From Gemmata palustris (GTDB lineage: Bacteria; Planctomycetota; Planctomycetia; Gemmatales; Gemmataceae): a stretch of DNA of 64,000 nt. Each line of letters opens with the position of its first letter. Positions within the stretch are counted from its first letter, which is position 1. Both the position numbers and the translations under genes were made by a program. The notes beneath the pieces are model-generated. The model was given only the letters and a program-made list of their open reading frames with translations. It had not been told where the DNA came from and searched no databases. Where the stretch lies: the NCBI RefSeq assembly GCF_017939745.1, contig NZ_JAGKQQ010000002.1, forward strand, positions 841,838 through 905,837, in the 5' to 3' direction. Shown piece by piece: positions 46,139-55,442 of the stretch.

Positions 46139-47830
46139 ATGGCACTCGGATCGCTGGCCGGTGTGATCCCCCGGTTGCGGACGACCGCGCTCGCGGTGCA
46201 AAGCGCCACGAGCGACGCCGACCTCCTCGACCGGTTCGTCACCGCGCGCGACGCCGCCGCGTTTGAAGTGCTCGTGCGCCGGCACGGGCCGATGGTGCTC
46301 GCCGTGTGCCGCCGGGTGCTGCGAAACACCCACGACGCGGAAGACGCCTTCCAAGCCACGTTCCTGGTGCTCGCGTACAAGGCCACTTCGGTGTCGCCGC
46401 GGAACCGCCTCGCGGCGTGGTTGCACGGGGTGGCCCAAAAAACCGCGCTGAAGGCGCGGCACCGCGCCGCCCGGCGCGCCGAAGTCGAGAAGCGGGTTCC
46501 CGCACGGAGCGCCGAAGACATGACGCCCGAAACGACCCGCGCCGATGCCGAACCACTCCTCGATCAGGAGCTCGCCGCGCTCCCGGACCGCTACCGGCTC
46601 CCGATCATCCTGTGCGACCTGGAGGGGCGCTTGCGCTCCGCGGTCGCGGTCACGCTCGGGTGCTCCGAAGGCACCCTGTCCTCGCGCCTCACGCGCGGCC
46701 GGCGCATGCTCGCCGAGCGCCTGAAGCGCCGCGGCGTCGCGCTCTCCACCGCCGCCCTCGCCGTCATCCTGACCGAACGCCAGGGCGCCCTCGCCGAGGC
46801 CCTGGTCCGCGCGACCGTGCCGGTCGCACTGGCCCCGATGTCAGCCGCCGCCGTGTCCCCCAATGTTGCCCAACTCGCGACAGGAGTATTGAAGAGCATG
46901 TTCCTGAAAAAACTGCAAACGGTCACCGTCGCCGCCATCGTCACCCTCGGCGCCACGTTCGCGCTGACCGGCCTGGTCGCGGACCCGACCCACGCGGCGG
47001 CCCCGGTTCCCAAGGCGCCCGCCGCGCCCGCGCTCGACGAAAAGGCGCTCAACGAGGCCCTCGCCGACGTGGACGGCCAGTTGCTCCTGAACCGCAAGGT
47101 GCTCAAGGACATCAAGTGCGACATCGACCAACTCGACCGCGTCATGGACACAGTCGAAGCCGGAACCCTGACGTCGCGCAAGAAGACCCAGGAAGCGATG
47201 ATGCAAATCAAGGTGAACGCGAACGGCGGGAACGTGAACGGTGAGGCCATCAACCAGATGTTCAAGGACGCACAAGAGGCCGGCGAAAAGGAGATGCGCA
47301 AGGCCACGGCGGAAGCCGTCACGAAGATGCTCACGGTCGCCCAGCGCGCCCGGCTCCGCGAGATCGACCTCCAGTCCCGCGGGCACGAGGCGTTCACCTC
47401 CGCCCCCGTCGCGAAGGCGCTCGACCTGACCCCGAAGCAGAAGGAACAGTTCGCCGCGAACGTCCAACAGACCGCGGACGAGATCCAGCAGGCGTTCCAG
47501 AAGCCGGTCCAGGTCGGGCTCGGGAACTTTGTCGCGGTCTCCTCGTTCGACGTCGATTCGATCGCCAAGGAAGGGCGGGCCGAAGGGATGAAGCGGGCTC
47601 TGGCGATCCTGACCGACGAGCAGAAGGAATCGTGGAAGAAACTGACGGGCGAGCCGATCAAGTACACGATCAACCGCCCGTGGATGGGTACGAGCACCGC
47701 GGTCGTGCGCGCCGGTGCGGGCGGCGTCATGGTCGCCCCGGCCCCCGTGCGGATCTTACCGGGCGTCGCTCTGCCCGCGGCCCCTGCGGTTCCCCTCCCC
47801 GCTCCCGTCCCGGCTAACCCGCCCAAGTAA
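46139..47830 (+). CDS. ECF-type sigma factor with membrane helix and LTxxQ-like C-terminal domain
   Basis: 563 residues from ATG 46139 with AAGGAG upstream. Sigma region 2: ATSDADLLDRFVTARD, VLVRRHGPMVLAVCRRVL and AEDAFQATFLVLAYKA. Region 4: LPDRYRLPIILCDLEGR, AVTLGCSEGTLSSRLTRGR. Then a linker, a signal-anchor-like segment near residues 254-282 (MFLKKLQTVTVAAIVTLGAT) and a helical tail with LTPKQKEQ and ILTDEQKESWKKLTG, reminiscent of Spy/CpxP LTxxQ motifs. It ends in a Pro/Ala tail. Planctomycete ECF factors with long tails are known from the literature as a class. An internal ATG at 46898 could make the tail as a separate secreted protein, with AGGAG 12 bases upstream. Confidence 0.88.
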   Translation: MALGSLAGVIPRLRTTALAVQSATSDADLLDRFVTARDAAAFEVLVRRHGPMVLAVCRRVLRNTHDAEDAFQATFLVLAYKATSVSPRNRLAAWLHGVAQKTALKARHRAARRAEVEKRVPARSAEDMTPETTRADAEPLLDQELAALPDRYRLPIILCDLEGRLRSAVAVTLGCSEGTLSSRLTRGRRMLAERLKRRGVALSTAALAVILTERQGALAEALVRATVPVALAPMSAAAVSPNVAQLATGVLKSMFLKKLQTVTVAAIVTLGATFALTGLVADPTHAAAPVPKAPAAPALDEKALNEALADVDGQLLLNRKVLKDIKCDIDQLDRVMDTVEAGTLTSRKKTQEAMMQIKVNANGGNVNGEAINQMFKDAQEAGEKEMRKATAEAVTKMLTVAQRARLREIDLQSRGHEAFTSAPVAKALDLTPKQKEQFAANVQQTADEIQQAFQKPVQVGLGNFVAVSSFDVDSIAKEGRAEGMKRALAILTDEQKESWKKLTGEPIKYTINRPWMGTSTAVVRAGAGGVMVAPAPVRILPGVALPAAPAVPLPAPVPANPPK

Positions 47831-47858
47831 CTCGATCAGGGCCCACCGATCCCGACTC

Positions 47859-47883
47859 GACCCGCGGCCCGGTGCCGCGGGTC
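47859..47883 (+). terminator. Hairpin terminator after the ECF sigma gene
   Basis: A 10-bp stem GACCCGCGGC (47859-47868) with GCCGCGGGTC (47874-47883) and a five-base loop, followed by GTTTCGTT. It lies 29 bp after the stop codon of the sigma-factor gene. Confidence 0.75.
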
Positions 47884-48003
47884 GTTTCGTTGGGTGCCCG
47901 CACTTCCCCCACGAACGCGGAACCGCACTGTGGACACCTCCCCGCCGGGCGGCTACCCTCAGTGGCGCCCGCCCTTTCCCTGCCTGTTAATGGAGTCCGC
48001 AAC

Positions 48004-49422
48004 GTGCCCCCAAAAGTAACTCGTCGCCGCGCGCTTCAGATCGGAACCGCCGGCACCCTCGGCTACCTGTTCACCGGTCCCACGTACTCCGTCCGGCGCG
48101 CGTTCGGCGCCAACGAGAAGCTCCGCGTCGCCGGGATCGGCGTCGGCGGTAAGGGGTCGGGCGACATCGAACAGGCCGGCAAGTTCATGGAAGTCGTCGC
48201 GCTCTGCGACATCGACGACGAGCGCCTGAACAGCCGCGCCGCGATGTGGCCGAGCGCGAAGAAGTACTTCGACTACCGCAAGCTGATCGAGGAAATGGCC
48301 AAGGACATTGACGCCGTCACCGTTTCGACCGCGGACCACTCCCACGCCCCGGCCGCGGTGCTCGCGATGCGGGCCGGCAAGCACGTGTACTGCCAGAAGC
48401 CGCTCACGCACACGGTCTTCGAGGCGCGCCTGATGCGCGAGGTCGCCGCGAAGCAGAAGGTGTGTACCCAGATGGGCAACCAGGGGTCCGCGCTCAACGG
48501 GCTGCGCCGGGCCGTGGAACTGGTCCACGCCGGCACCCTCGGCGCGATCCGCGAGGCCCACGTCTGGACGAACCGCCCGGCGCACTACTGGAAGCAGTCC
48601 CCGGACATCGTCGCCCGGCCGAAAGAGGCGCCGCTGCCCAAGCACGTTCACTGGGAGGAGTGGATCGGGCCGGCCCCGATGCGCCCCTACTCGATGGCCT
48701 TCTCCCCGCGCCCCGCGTACCACCCGCACGACTGGCGCGGGTACTGGGACTTCGGCACCGGCGCGCTGGGCGACATGGCGTGCCACACCACGAACATGGC
48801 GTTCCGCGCCCTGAACCTCGGCGCCCCCACCGCCGTGACCGCCGAGGCGGGCGAGATCAACCCCGAAACGTACCCGGCGTGGGCACACATCCAGTACCTG
48901 TTCGCGGCCCGCGGGGGCGCCCCGGCCTGCACCCTCCACTGGTACGAGGGCAAGCGCGACGGGAAGCTCGTGCTCCCGCCCGAGGAGTTACTCGCGAAGC
49001 TCTTGAAGAAGGGCGAGAAGCTCTCCGACAGCGGGTCGATCCTGGTCGGCGACAAGGGCGTGCTGTTCAGCCCGAACGACTACGGGGCGCGGTTCCGGCT
49101 CACCCCGGAGAAGGACTTCGAGGGGCTGCAGATCACGAAGCCGGAGACGACCCCGGAGGGGGTCGAAAAGGGCGAGGACCTGCAGATGAAGAAGGAGTGG
49201 GCGGACGCGATCCGGGCCGGCAAGCCGGCGCTGGCGTCCTCGAACTTCGACTACGCGGCCCAGCTCACGGAAACGATGCTGCTGGGCAACATCGCGGTCC
49301 GGTTCGCGGGCACGAAGCTCGAGTGGGACGCGGCCAAGCTGCGGTTCACGAACTCGGACGCGGCCACGAAGTTCGTCAGCAAGGAGTACCGCAAGGGCTG
49401 GGACTTCCTGACCCGGGGCTGA
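48004..49422 (+). CDS. Tat-exported Gfo/Idh/MocA-family oxidoreductase
   Basis: 472 residues from GTG 48004 with GGAG upstream; no ATG is available nearby. A Tat-type signal TRRRALQIGTAGTLGYL opens the protein. The Rossmann part LRVAGIGVGGKGSGDIEQAG, AVTVSTADHSHAPAAVLAMR and HVYCQKPLTHTVFEARLM (QKP in place of EKP) follows, and the C-terminal half has YWDFGTGALGDMACHTTNMA. It is similar in type to the gene at 18854 but longer and with a different metal/substrate-facing region. Sugar oxidation in the periplasm is the usual assumption for these. Substrate unknown. Confidence 0.92.
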   Translation: MPPKVTRRRALQIGTAGTLGYLFTGPTYSVRRAFGANEKLRVAGIGVGGKGSGDIEQAGKFMEVVALCDIDDERLNSRAAMWPSAKKYFDYRKLIEEMAKDIDAVTVSTADHSHAPAAVLAMRAGKHVYCQKPLTHTVFEARLMREVAAKQKVCTQMGNQGSALNGLRRAVELVHAGTLGAIREAHVWTNRPAHYWKQSPDIVARPKEAPLPKHVHWEEWIGPAPMRPYSMAFSPRPAYHPHDWRGYWDFGTGALGDMACHTTNMAFRALNLGAPTAVTAEAGEINPETYPAWAHIQYLFAARGGAPACTLHWYEGKRDGKLVLPPEELLAKLLKKGEKLSDSGSILVGDKGVLFSPNDYGARFRLTPEKDFEGLQITKPETTPEGVEKGEDLQMKKEWADAIRAGKPALASSNFDYAAQLTETMLLGNIAVRFAGTKLEWDAAKLRFTNSDAATKFVSKEYRKGWDFLTRG

Positions 49423-49802
49423 TCGGGAGCGGGCGCCCGCGGCGCCCATCCGAACCGGCAAATCGCGATCCCCGGCGAGCGCGGCACAAACGGCACAATC
49501 CGCCCGCCGGGAGCCTCTTTGGTCCTAGATTTCCACAACACGAGGAACAAAGCGAACTAGAGTAGACGGAAGAGGAGATCGAAATTTTCCGCTCGCCCTT
49601 CGGCAACACCGGCGCGTCCCGCATTGATCGCCCCGCGGGACTCACGAGCGAGTTTGGAAACGTGCCCCGCCGCGACAGGTAAGAATTATGGACAAGCGAA
49701 TACTTGCTATTCATATCGCGTCCGGATAAATTCGCCAGTCGTCCCCACCCGAGCTGCCGCGCTTTCTTTTCTTCCTCATCCGACTCGCTTGGAGAACGTC
49801 CC
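49423..49802. other. Intergenic region without a recognisable gene
   Basis: Between two plus-strand genes. It includes an AT-richer stretch at 49680-49735 with possible promoter elements for the 49803 gene (TGGACA at about 49689 and TATTCAT about 16 bases on), but the match is weak. No hairpin of note was seen apart from G/C-rich runs near 49430. Confidence 0.4.
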
Positions 49803-50117
49803 GTGCCCGTCCGACCCACGTCTCACTTCGATTGGCAAGTGCTCCGGACCGTCAAGCGGAGCAAGAAACCGCCCGTCGGGCGCACCCTGCGCCTGGTCCC
49901 GAACCGGAAAACCAAGGACGGCTCGTTCCTGACCGAACTGGTCGAAGACGGCCTCCTCGAGCGCCTGACCGGGGACGCGACCGCCCCGTTCGACGCGACC
50001 TACGCGCTCACCGAAAAAGGCAAGTTTGCCGCCGAGTACGGCGAGTACGAGTACCAAATGAGGCCGAAGGCCCCCGTACCGACCGCCCCCGCGCCCAAAG
50101 AGCGCAAGGCGCGGTAA
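49803..50117 (+). CDS. Small basic protein of unknown function
   Basis: 104 residues from GTG 49803 (VPVRPTSHFDWQVLRTVKRS), with GGAGAA upstream; the longer open frame from 49704 has no signal. It is Lys/Arg-rich at both ends, with a central segment DGSFLTELVEDGLLERLTG and ATYALTEKGKFAAEYGEYEY. The combination of a helix-turn-helix-like middle and TEKGKFAAEYG resembles the end of winged-helix domains (for example PadR or MarR types), so a DNA-binding role is possible. It is isolated, followed by a terminator. Confidence 0.65.
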   Translation: MPVRPTSHFDWQVLRTVKRSKKPPVGRTLRLVPNRKTKDGSFLTELVEDGLLERLTGDATAPFDATYALTEKGKFAAEYGEYEYQMRPKAPVPTAPAPKERKAR

Positions 50118-50142
50118 CGAACGGGGACCGCGTCCCCTCAAT

Positions 50143-50187
50143 ACACCACGAGCCGGGGCGTCCGCGTGACGCCCCGGCTCGTGGTGT
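50143..50187. terminator. Perfect 20-bp hairpin between convergent genes
   Basis: ACACCACGAGCCGGGGCGTC (50143-50162) pairs exactly with 50168-50187 around a five-base loop. It lies 25 bp after the stop at 50117 and 31 bp before the stop of the WD40 sigma gene on the other strand, and can serve both. Confidence 0.88.
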
Positions 50188-50218
50188 TCTTCCCCGACCC
50201 AATCACACGTCTGGGCGA

Positions 50219-53200
50219 CTACGGCTTGCCGAGCCGGGTCAGTGCGGCCGCGGCATCGCGCGTGAGAGGCGCGCCGGGCGCCCCCGCAGCGAGTTCGGTC
50301 AGGAACTTCCGCGCCGCGGGCGTACCCAGTCCCTCCAGTAACTCCACCGCCCGAATTTGACGGAGGCGGGGTGCGGAGAGTGTCCCCTTCTCGAACTCTT
50401 TGAGGAACGCGAGCGCACGCGACCGGGCCGCCGCCGTCGGCTTGCCCTCGAGTCGCTTTCGCACACCCGGCACGGCCAATTCGCCGTACTCGGCCAGTTC
50501 CTTTACCCCGCTCTCGCGCGTGGCGAATTCTTCGCTGCCGAGGTCGGTGAAAATGCGATCCAGAACCGCGTCACTCGGGGCCGCGGGCGCGGGCTTCACG
50601 TGCTTGCGGAGAACGTCCATCGCGCGCTCGGGTGACGCGGCGAGTTCACACAGCGCGGTGAACGCCGCGCCCGCATCGGACCGCCCCGCAACGTCCCAGA
50701 GCTTCTCCGCGCCGGCTTCAGCGAGGGGTTGGGGGCGTTTGGGAGCGGCACCAGCCAGTGTTGCGCCCCACACCATCGCGATACCATCCCTACCGCCCGA
50801 AAGTAGCTGGTACCCGTCCGCGCGGACAGTCAGAACCGGGACGTAACCCTGGTGCCCGGTCAGCGTGCGCCGCGGGTGGCCCGTCGCGACCTCGAACGCG
50901 ACGATCTCGCCCGTGTTGTAAGAAACGTAGAGTGTTCGACCGTCCGGCGCGAACACCGAGCCACCCACGTACCGAAACGACACCGTCTTCGGTACCGGCG
51001 GGCCGTCGAATCCCCGTACCCAGCGCCCGGCGATCGGGTCAATCAGGTTAATTTCGCCCGTGAACGATTCCCCGTCGCGCCCGTCCGCGAGCTGAATCGT
51101 TCCTCCGGCACCGGTCAGCAGGAACAGACCGTCGGCCGTGAACCCTCCCGAGCGGTACACGCCCTGAGACACCACCAGCCGACGAATTCGTTTACCGGTG
51201 GCGAAGTCCCACAAATCAACCACCCCGTCCGAAGCGGCGTCACCTCGTTCCGGTCCCCGCAACCAGTGGCACGCGGAGACGGTTACGAGCCACTTCCCGT
51301 CGGGCGAAACGGAAGCAACTTGGCACTCACTCTCGCGACGAACCTTCGGGTCTTCGGGAACGATCTCCTTTGGCTTTGGGAGCTCGATCGTTCGCGCGAG
51401 ATTCATCCCGGGCCACTCCCAGATTGTGACTTTCGGCCCGGACGAAGTGACCAGGTACTTTCCGTCGGGCGTGAAGGAAAGCGGACCGAATTTCACGTCA
51501 CCGGGCAGGTTCGTGGGCGTGCTCTCCAGCCCGGTCGCGGTGTCCCACGTTCGGAGCTTTCCGTCGTCGGTCGAAACCAGTACGGTCTTCCCGTCCGGGC
51601 TGAGAGAAAATCCCCAAACACCTCCACGAACGGAAATCGAGCGCCGGTCCGCCCCCGTCGTGGTGTCCCACCAACGGAGCGTGTTGTCCCAACTGCCGGT
51701 GATCGCGGTCTTCCCGTCCGGGCCAAAGGCGACACCGGAAACGGCGTCTTTGTGCCCGGCCTGTGGGCACGCATCAGCCCCGGTCGCGACGTCCCACAAT
51801 CGGATCAGCCCGTTCTGCCCCGCGGACGCGAGGGTCTTGCCGCCCGGTGCCACAGACAGCACTTCGACCCAGGTGTGGTTCCCGGCAAGGGTGCGCAAGA
51901 GCTTGCCCGTTCCGACGTCCCAGACCTTCGCAGCTTCATCCTCTCCTCCAGTAACGAGCGTCTTACCATCGGAAGTAAATGCCGCAGAGAAAACGCCGAG
52001 GCGCCATCGCCCTTTGTGCTCGGTCGCGAGCTTCTGCCCCTTACCTGTGGGCAGCGCCCACAAACTGGAACTGCCGTCCTTCGAACCGATGGCGAGCGTG
52101 GTATTCGACAGGGCAACAGCAGACTGGTTGCCGTTAGCTGCCGGGCGCGGAGCTTTGAACTGCGATTTGGAATCGCCAGTGACAACGTCCCAAACAGACA
52201 CCAGCACCTCGGCCTCGAACTTGTTGTTGCCGAGGTGCTTGGGGCGCGTGAAGACAACGAGCGTCTTCGCGTCCGGGGTGAAGTACAGTTCACCGCACGG
52301 TCCGGGGTGCGTAGCGGCCGCCCGGAGGGGCTTGAGCGCGTCCACCTTCACGCCGGTTTTCAACTCACAGAGCCGAACTTCGCGGTCACGATCGAGTTCC
52401 CCGGCGCGGCCGATTGCTACGGTCTTCCCGTCCGGGGTGATGGTGTAACAAGAGTCGTGCTCGTTGTCCTTCGGGGGCTGGTTCGCGGGGACGGCCGCAA
52501 AACCAACCCTAGTTTCCCGCGTCGCGAGTTTTGGCTTCTCGGCCTTTTCGTCAGTGAACTCCCAAATCAACGGAACCGGGTCGTCATAACTGCCACGAAT
52601 CAGCGCGATTCCGCGCCCGTCAGCGAGCCACACGAGCTGATCGACCCGCGCGCCGGGCAAATCGATCCGGCGCAGCACCCGCCCCGACCTCGCGTCCCAG
52701 ATGGTCAATGAATCGTTGGTGTGGGAATCGCCGCTCCACGACGCGAGTTTCGCCCCGTCCGGCGAGAACGCCATCCGCTCGACGCGGCCCCCCGCTCTCA
52801 ACCGAGTGCTCCCGAGGCGCATCAGCGCTGCGGGTGGAAGGGCTTCGCCCGGCCCCTCCGCGCGGAGTTTATCATCTGCCCCGAGTGCTACCGCGGGTGG
52901 AGCACTGGGCACATCGGCACTCTCGGCCGCGGGATTTCTGAACGCCGAGAGCGCGACTCCGCACACGACCAATCCGACCGCGATCGCAACAAATGTGGCC
53001 GTCTTGAATTGGAGCCCGCGTGATGCTCCGAGTAGCACCGCGATCGCGGGCGGGGCGGTTCCGTGTGTGGCAAACGTGACCGCGGCCCGGGTCACCGCGT
53101 CGATGGTCGCCGCGGTGCTCGCGAGGTCACACGCGAGCAACCCGAAACCCACTGCGGGAAGCGAGATCCCGCGCCGCGCGAGCCGGTCGCGGAGCAAGTT

Positions 53201-53806
53201 CCGCCCGCGCTCCAGTCGGCGTTTCAACATCGCGAGCGAGCACCCGAGCGCGTGGGCCGCTTCGTCGCGGGTCCGCCCCTGGAGGTAACAGAGCACGAGC
53301 GGCCCGCGCAGTGCGTCGGGCAGTGCGGCCAACTCGTCATCGAGCGTGCGGCACACTTCGTCCCACGCGACCGCGGTCACGGGATCATTCGCCCGCGAAG
53401 TGATTCCCTCGGGTACCGCGCCCCCGGTCGCGTGCGTGCGCCGGAGCGCTTTACGGGCGAGCCGCACCGCGGTCGCGTGCGTGCGCCGGAGCGCTTTACG
53501 GGCGAGCCGCACCGCGGTCGCGTGCAACCACGGCCCAACAGTGCGCCCCCATTGAACCGTCGCGGCCTTCCCCGCGAGAACGAGGAACGTCGCCTGGCAC
53601 ACATCTTCCACAGTGTGCGGGTCGCGCAAGCATCGGCGCACGGTGCCACGAACCAGCGCACCGTGTCGCGCGACCAACTCCGCGAACGCACACTCGTCGC
53701 GTGTGGCCGCGAACCGCGCAAGAAGTTCCGCGTCGGTGAGTTGAGGCGGTTGCAAGTCCGCACGCAGCAGTCGCACAGCGGCCTGCCGGAACTCAATTTG
53801 AGACAT
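50219..53806 (-). CDS. ECF-type sigma factor with membrane helix and C-terminal WD40 repeats
   Basis: 1195 residues from ATG 53806 with a G-rich site upstream. Sigma regions 2 and 4 lie in residues 25-215 (LTDAELLARFAATRDECAFA, VEDVCQATFLVLAGKAATVQ, LPDALRGPLVLCYLQGR, HALGCSLAMLKRRLERGR). A membrane helix at 270-289 precedes at least ten WD40-type blades (for example WSGDSHTNDSLTIWDARSG, ITGSWDNTLRWWDTTTG, VLVSTDDGKLRTWDTATG). A tail with EFATRESGVKELAEYGELA follows. By topology the WD40 region would lie outside the cytoplasm. Sigma-WD40 fusions have been reported for Gemmata-type planctomycetes. A 15-residue tandem duplication (HATAVRLARKALRRT, residues 95-124) sits in the linker between the sigma regions. 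Confidence 0.9.
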   Translation of the reverse strand: MSQIEFRQAAVRLLRADLQPPQLTDAELLARFAATRDECAFAELVARHGALVRGTVRRCLRDPHTVEDVCQATFLVLAGKAATVQWGRTVGPWLHATAVRLARKALRRTHATAVRLARKALRRTHATGGAVPEGITSRANDPVTAVAWDEVCRTLDDELAALPDALRGPLVLCYLQGRTRDEAAHALGCSLAMLKRRLERGRNLLRDRLARRGISLPAVGFGLLACDLASTAATIDAVTRAAVTFATHGTAPPAIAVLLGASRGLQFKTATFVAIAVGLVVCGVALSAFRNPAAESADVPSAPPAVALGADDKLRAEGPGEALPPAALMRLGSTRLRAGGRVERMAFSPDGAKLASWSGDSHTNDSLTIWDARSGRVLRRIDLPGARVDQLVWLADGRGIALIRGSYDDPVPLIWEFTDEKAEKPKLATRETRVGFAAVPANQPPKDNEHDSCYTITPDGKTVAIGRAGELDRDREVRLCELKTGVKVDALKPLRAAATHPGPCGELYFTPDAKTLVVFTRPKHLGNNKFEAEVLVSVWDVVTGDSKSQFKAPRPAANGNQSAVALSNTTLAIGSKDGSSSLWALPTGKGQKLATEHKGRWRLGVFSAAFTSDGKTLVTGGEDEAAKVWDVGTGKLLRTLAGNHTWVEVLSVAPGGKTLASAGQNGLIRLWDVATGADACPQAGHKDAVSGVAFGPDGKTAITGSWDNTLRWWDTTTGADRRSISVRGGVWGFSLSPDGKTVLVSTDDGKLRTWDTATGLESTPTNLPGDVKFGPLSFTPDGKYLVTSSGPKVTIWEWPGMNLARTIELPKPKEIVPEDPKVRRESECQVASVSPDGKWLVTVSACHWLRGPERGDAASDGVVDLWDFATGKRIRRLVVSQGVYRSGGFTADGLFLLTGAGGTIQLADGRDGESFTGEINLIDPIAGRWVRGFDGPPVPKTVSFRYVGGSVFAPDGRTLYVSYNTGEIVAFEVATGHPRRTLTGHQGYVPVLTVRADGYQLLSGGRDGIAMVWGATLAGAAPKRPQPLAEAGAEKLWDVAGRSDAGAAFTALCELAASPERAMDVLRKHVKPAPAAPSDAVLDRIFTDLGSEEFATRESGVKELAEYGELAVPGVRKRLEGKPTAAARSRALAFLKEFEKGTLSAPRLRQIRAVELLEGLGTPAARKFLTELAAGAPGAPLTRDAAAALTRLGKP
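53426..53515 (-). repeat. 45-bp exact tandem duplication inside the WD40 sigma gene
   Basis: Units 53426-53470 and 53471-53515 are identical, and a further ten bases repeat at 53516-53525. In the protein this doubles a helix, HATAVRLARKALRRT. The duplication is in frame and the reading frame is intact. Confidence 0.9.
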
Positions 53807-53892
53807 GTATCCCCCCGGGATCAGCGAACGATTCCCAGGATAATGCCCCGCCGCCCCCAATGTGGCGCAAGAACGCGCGGTTCGGCGAATCG

Positions 53893-54816
53893 TCATTCCA
53901 TAAGATCGGTGGGCAAATCGACTGCACGCGGGAAACTCGTTTGCGTTCCCGGGGATTGCACGCTGAGCGCCGCGATCCGGTTCGCGCGTTGAGCAGCGGT
54001 CACCAAATCATCGCCCCGCGCCAGGAAGAACGCGAGGCTGCCGATGAAGGCGTCACCCGCACCGGTGGTGTCCACCGCCTCGACCGCCGGCGCCGGGAGC
54101 GCGGTGACATCACGGGCCGTCACGACCACGCACCCGCGGGCACCGAGTGTCACAATGACGTTTTGTGCGCCGCGAGCCATCAGTTCCCGTGCCGCGATCT
54201 CGGCTTCTTCCCGCGTCCCGACGGGCTTGCCCGTGAGAACCGCGGCCTCGTGTTCGTTGGGACAGAACACCGTCGAGAGCCGGTACACTTCAGCGGGTAT
54301 CACCGTGCTCGCCGGAGCGGGGTTGAACACGACCGGCACGCCGAACTCGGCCGCAATTCGCATCGCGGCCGAGTTCGCCTCGGTCGGAACTTCCTGCTGG
54401 CACACGAGCACGCGAGCCGATTCGATCGCGCCGCGGGCCGCGTCCACATCGGCCGGGGCGAGCAGCCCGTTGGCTCCGGGCGTCACCGCGATCGTGTTGC
54501 GCCCCGCGTCGTCGATCGTGATGACGGCCGTACCGGTGGGAACGCCGTCTGTTGACGTGACGTGTCGGGTACCGATGCTCTCGGTGCGGAGGTGCGCGAG
54601 CATGTCGCGGCCGAACAGATCGTTCCCGACGCGCGCGACGAGTGCGACGTCCGCCCCGAGGCGCGCGGCCATCACCGCCTGATTCGCGCCCTTGCCCCCG
54701 TACCCCATCGTGAACCGGTGGGCGTGGAGCGTTTCTCCCGGGACGGGGAGCCGGTTCGTGTACGTGTTCAGGTCCAGGTTCGCGGAACCGACAACACAAA
54801 TCTTGGGAGGGGACAT
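53893..54816 (-). CDS. rbsK: Ribokinase (PfkB family)
   Basis: 307 residues, full length. PfkB signatures 1 and 2: GYGGKGANQAVMAARLGAD and AVDTTGAGDAFIGSLAFFL. Also VVGSANLDLNTYTNRLPVPGET (ribose-binding N-terminus), FCPNEHEAAVLTG and NVIVTLGARGCVVVTA. It phosphorylates D-ribose with ATP in the cytosol. No ribose transporter is adjacent; a related sugar or nucleoside kinase is possible. It is upstream of the WD40 sigma gene on the same strand, 87 bp apart. Confidence 0.93.
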   Translation of the reverse strand: MSPPKICVVGSANLDLNTYTNRLPVPGETLHAHRFTMGYGGKGANQAVMAARLGADVALVARVGNDLFGRDMLAHLRTESIGTRHVTSTDGVPTGTAVITIDDAGRNTIAVTPGANGLLAPADVDAARGAIESARVLVCQQEVPTEANSAAMRIAAEFGVPVVFNPAPASTVIPAEVYRLSTVFCPNEHEAAVLTGKPVGTREEAEIAARELMARGAQNVIVTLGARGCVVVTARDVTALPAPAVEAVDTTGAGDAFIGSLAFFLARGDDLVTAAQRANRIAALSVQSPGTQTSFPRAVDLPTDLME

Positions 54817-54860
54817 GGCGAAAATCCGCGCGGGGCGCCCGCGGTTGGGGCCGGGAGTGG

Positions 54861-55280
54861 TTACACTATGCGCGAGTCTACACCCAACTCCCCCAACAGC
54901 GCACGCACTTTTCCACCGATGAGGTCACGGACCTTGCGGAACTCTTCGGGCGGCATCTCGCGCGGGTCGGGGATCTGCCAGTCGTACCGGTATTTCGCCT
55001 TCACGAGCGGGCACGCATCGCCGCACCCCATCGTCACGGCCGCATCGATCTCGGTGCCGTTGAAGTCGCCCAACCCCTTCGAGGCGTGCGCGGTCAGGTC
55101 GTACCCGAACTCGGCCATCGCCGCGACCGCCTTCGGGTTCACCTTGCCACTCGGCCGGCTCCCCGCGGACAGCGCCTCGACCGCATCTCCGCCGTACATC
55201 ACGGCGAACGCCTGTGCCATCTGGCTGCGGTTGCTGTTCTCCACGCACACGAACAGCACGCGAATCTTGCGGTCACTCAC
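54861..55280 (-). CDS. arsC: Arsenate reductase-like low-molecular-weight phosphatase fold protein
   Basis: 139 residues from GTG 55280 with GGAG upstream; an open frame back to 55481 is disregarded. The P-loop is FVCVENSNRSQMAQAF, a C-x5-R motif with C12 and R18. Two further Cys, C86 and C90 in MGCGDACP, provide the redox pair of thioredoxin-linked arsenate reductases. WQIPDPREMP holds the general acid. The protein reduces arsenate to arsenite in the cytosol. No arsenite efflux gene or ArsR is near, so an LMW phosphatase role remains possible though the Cys pair argues for ArsC. It is divergent from the DUF1003 gene. Confidence 0.88.
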   Translation of the reverse strand: MSDRKIRVLFVCVENSNRSQMAQAFAVMYGGDAVEALSAGSRPSGKVNPKAVAAMAEFGYDLTAHASKGLGDFNGTEIDAAVTMGCGDACPLVKAKYRYDWQIPDPREMPPEEFRKVRDLIGGKVRALLGELGVDSRIV

Positions 55281-55442
55281 GAGCGGGCTCCGTTCCGGCA
55301 CCGGGCCGTTCCTCACGGCGAGAATGCGCAGATTGTAGGACCGCTGTAGCACATCAAGCAGGGCACGGGCTTGCCCTTCATTGCGCCGACCGCCTTCGGT
55401 AAAGTGTCTGCGCCCCACGAACACTAACCCCACGCGCCAATC

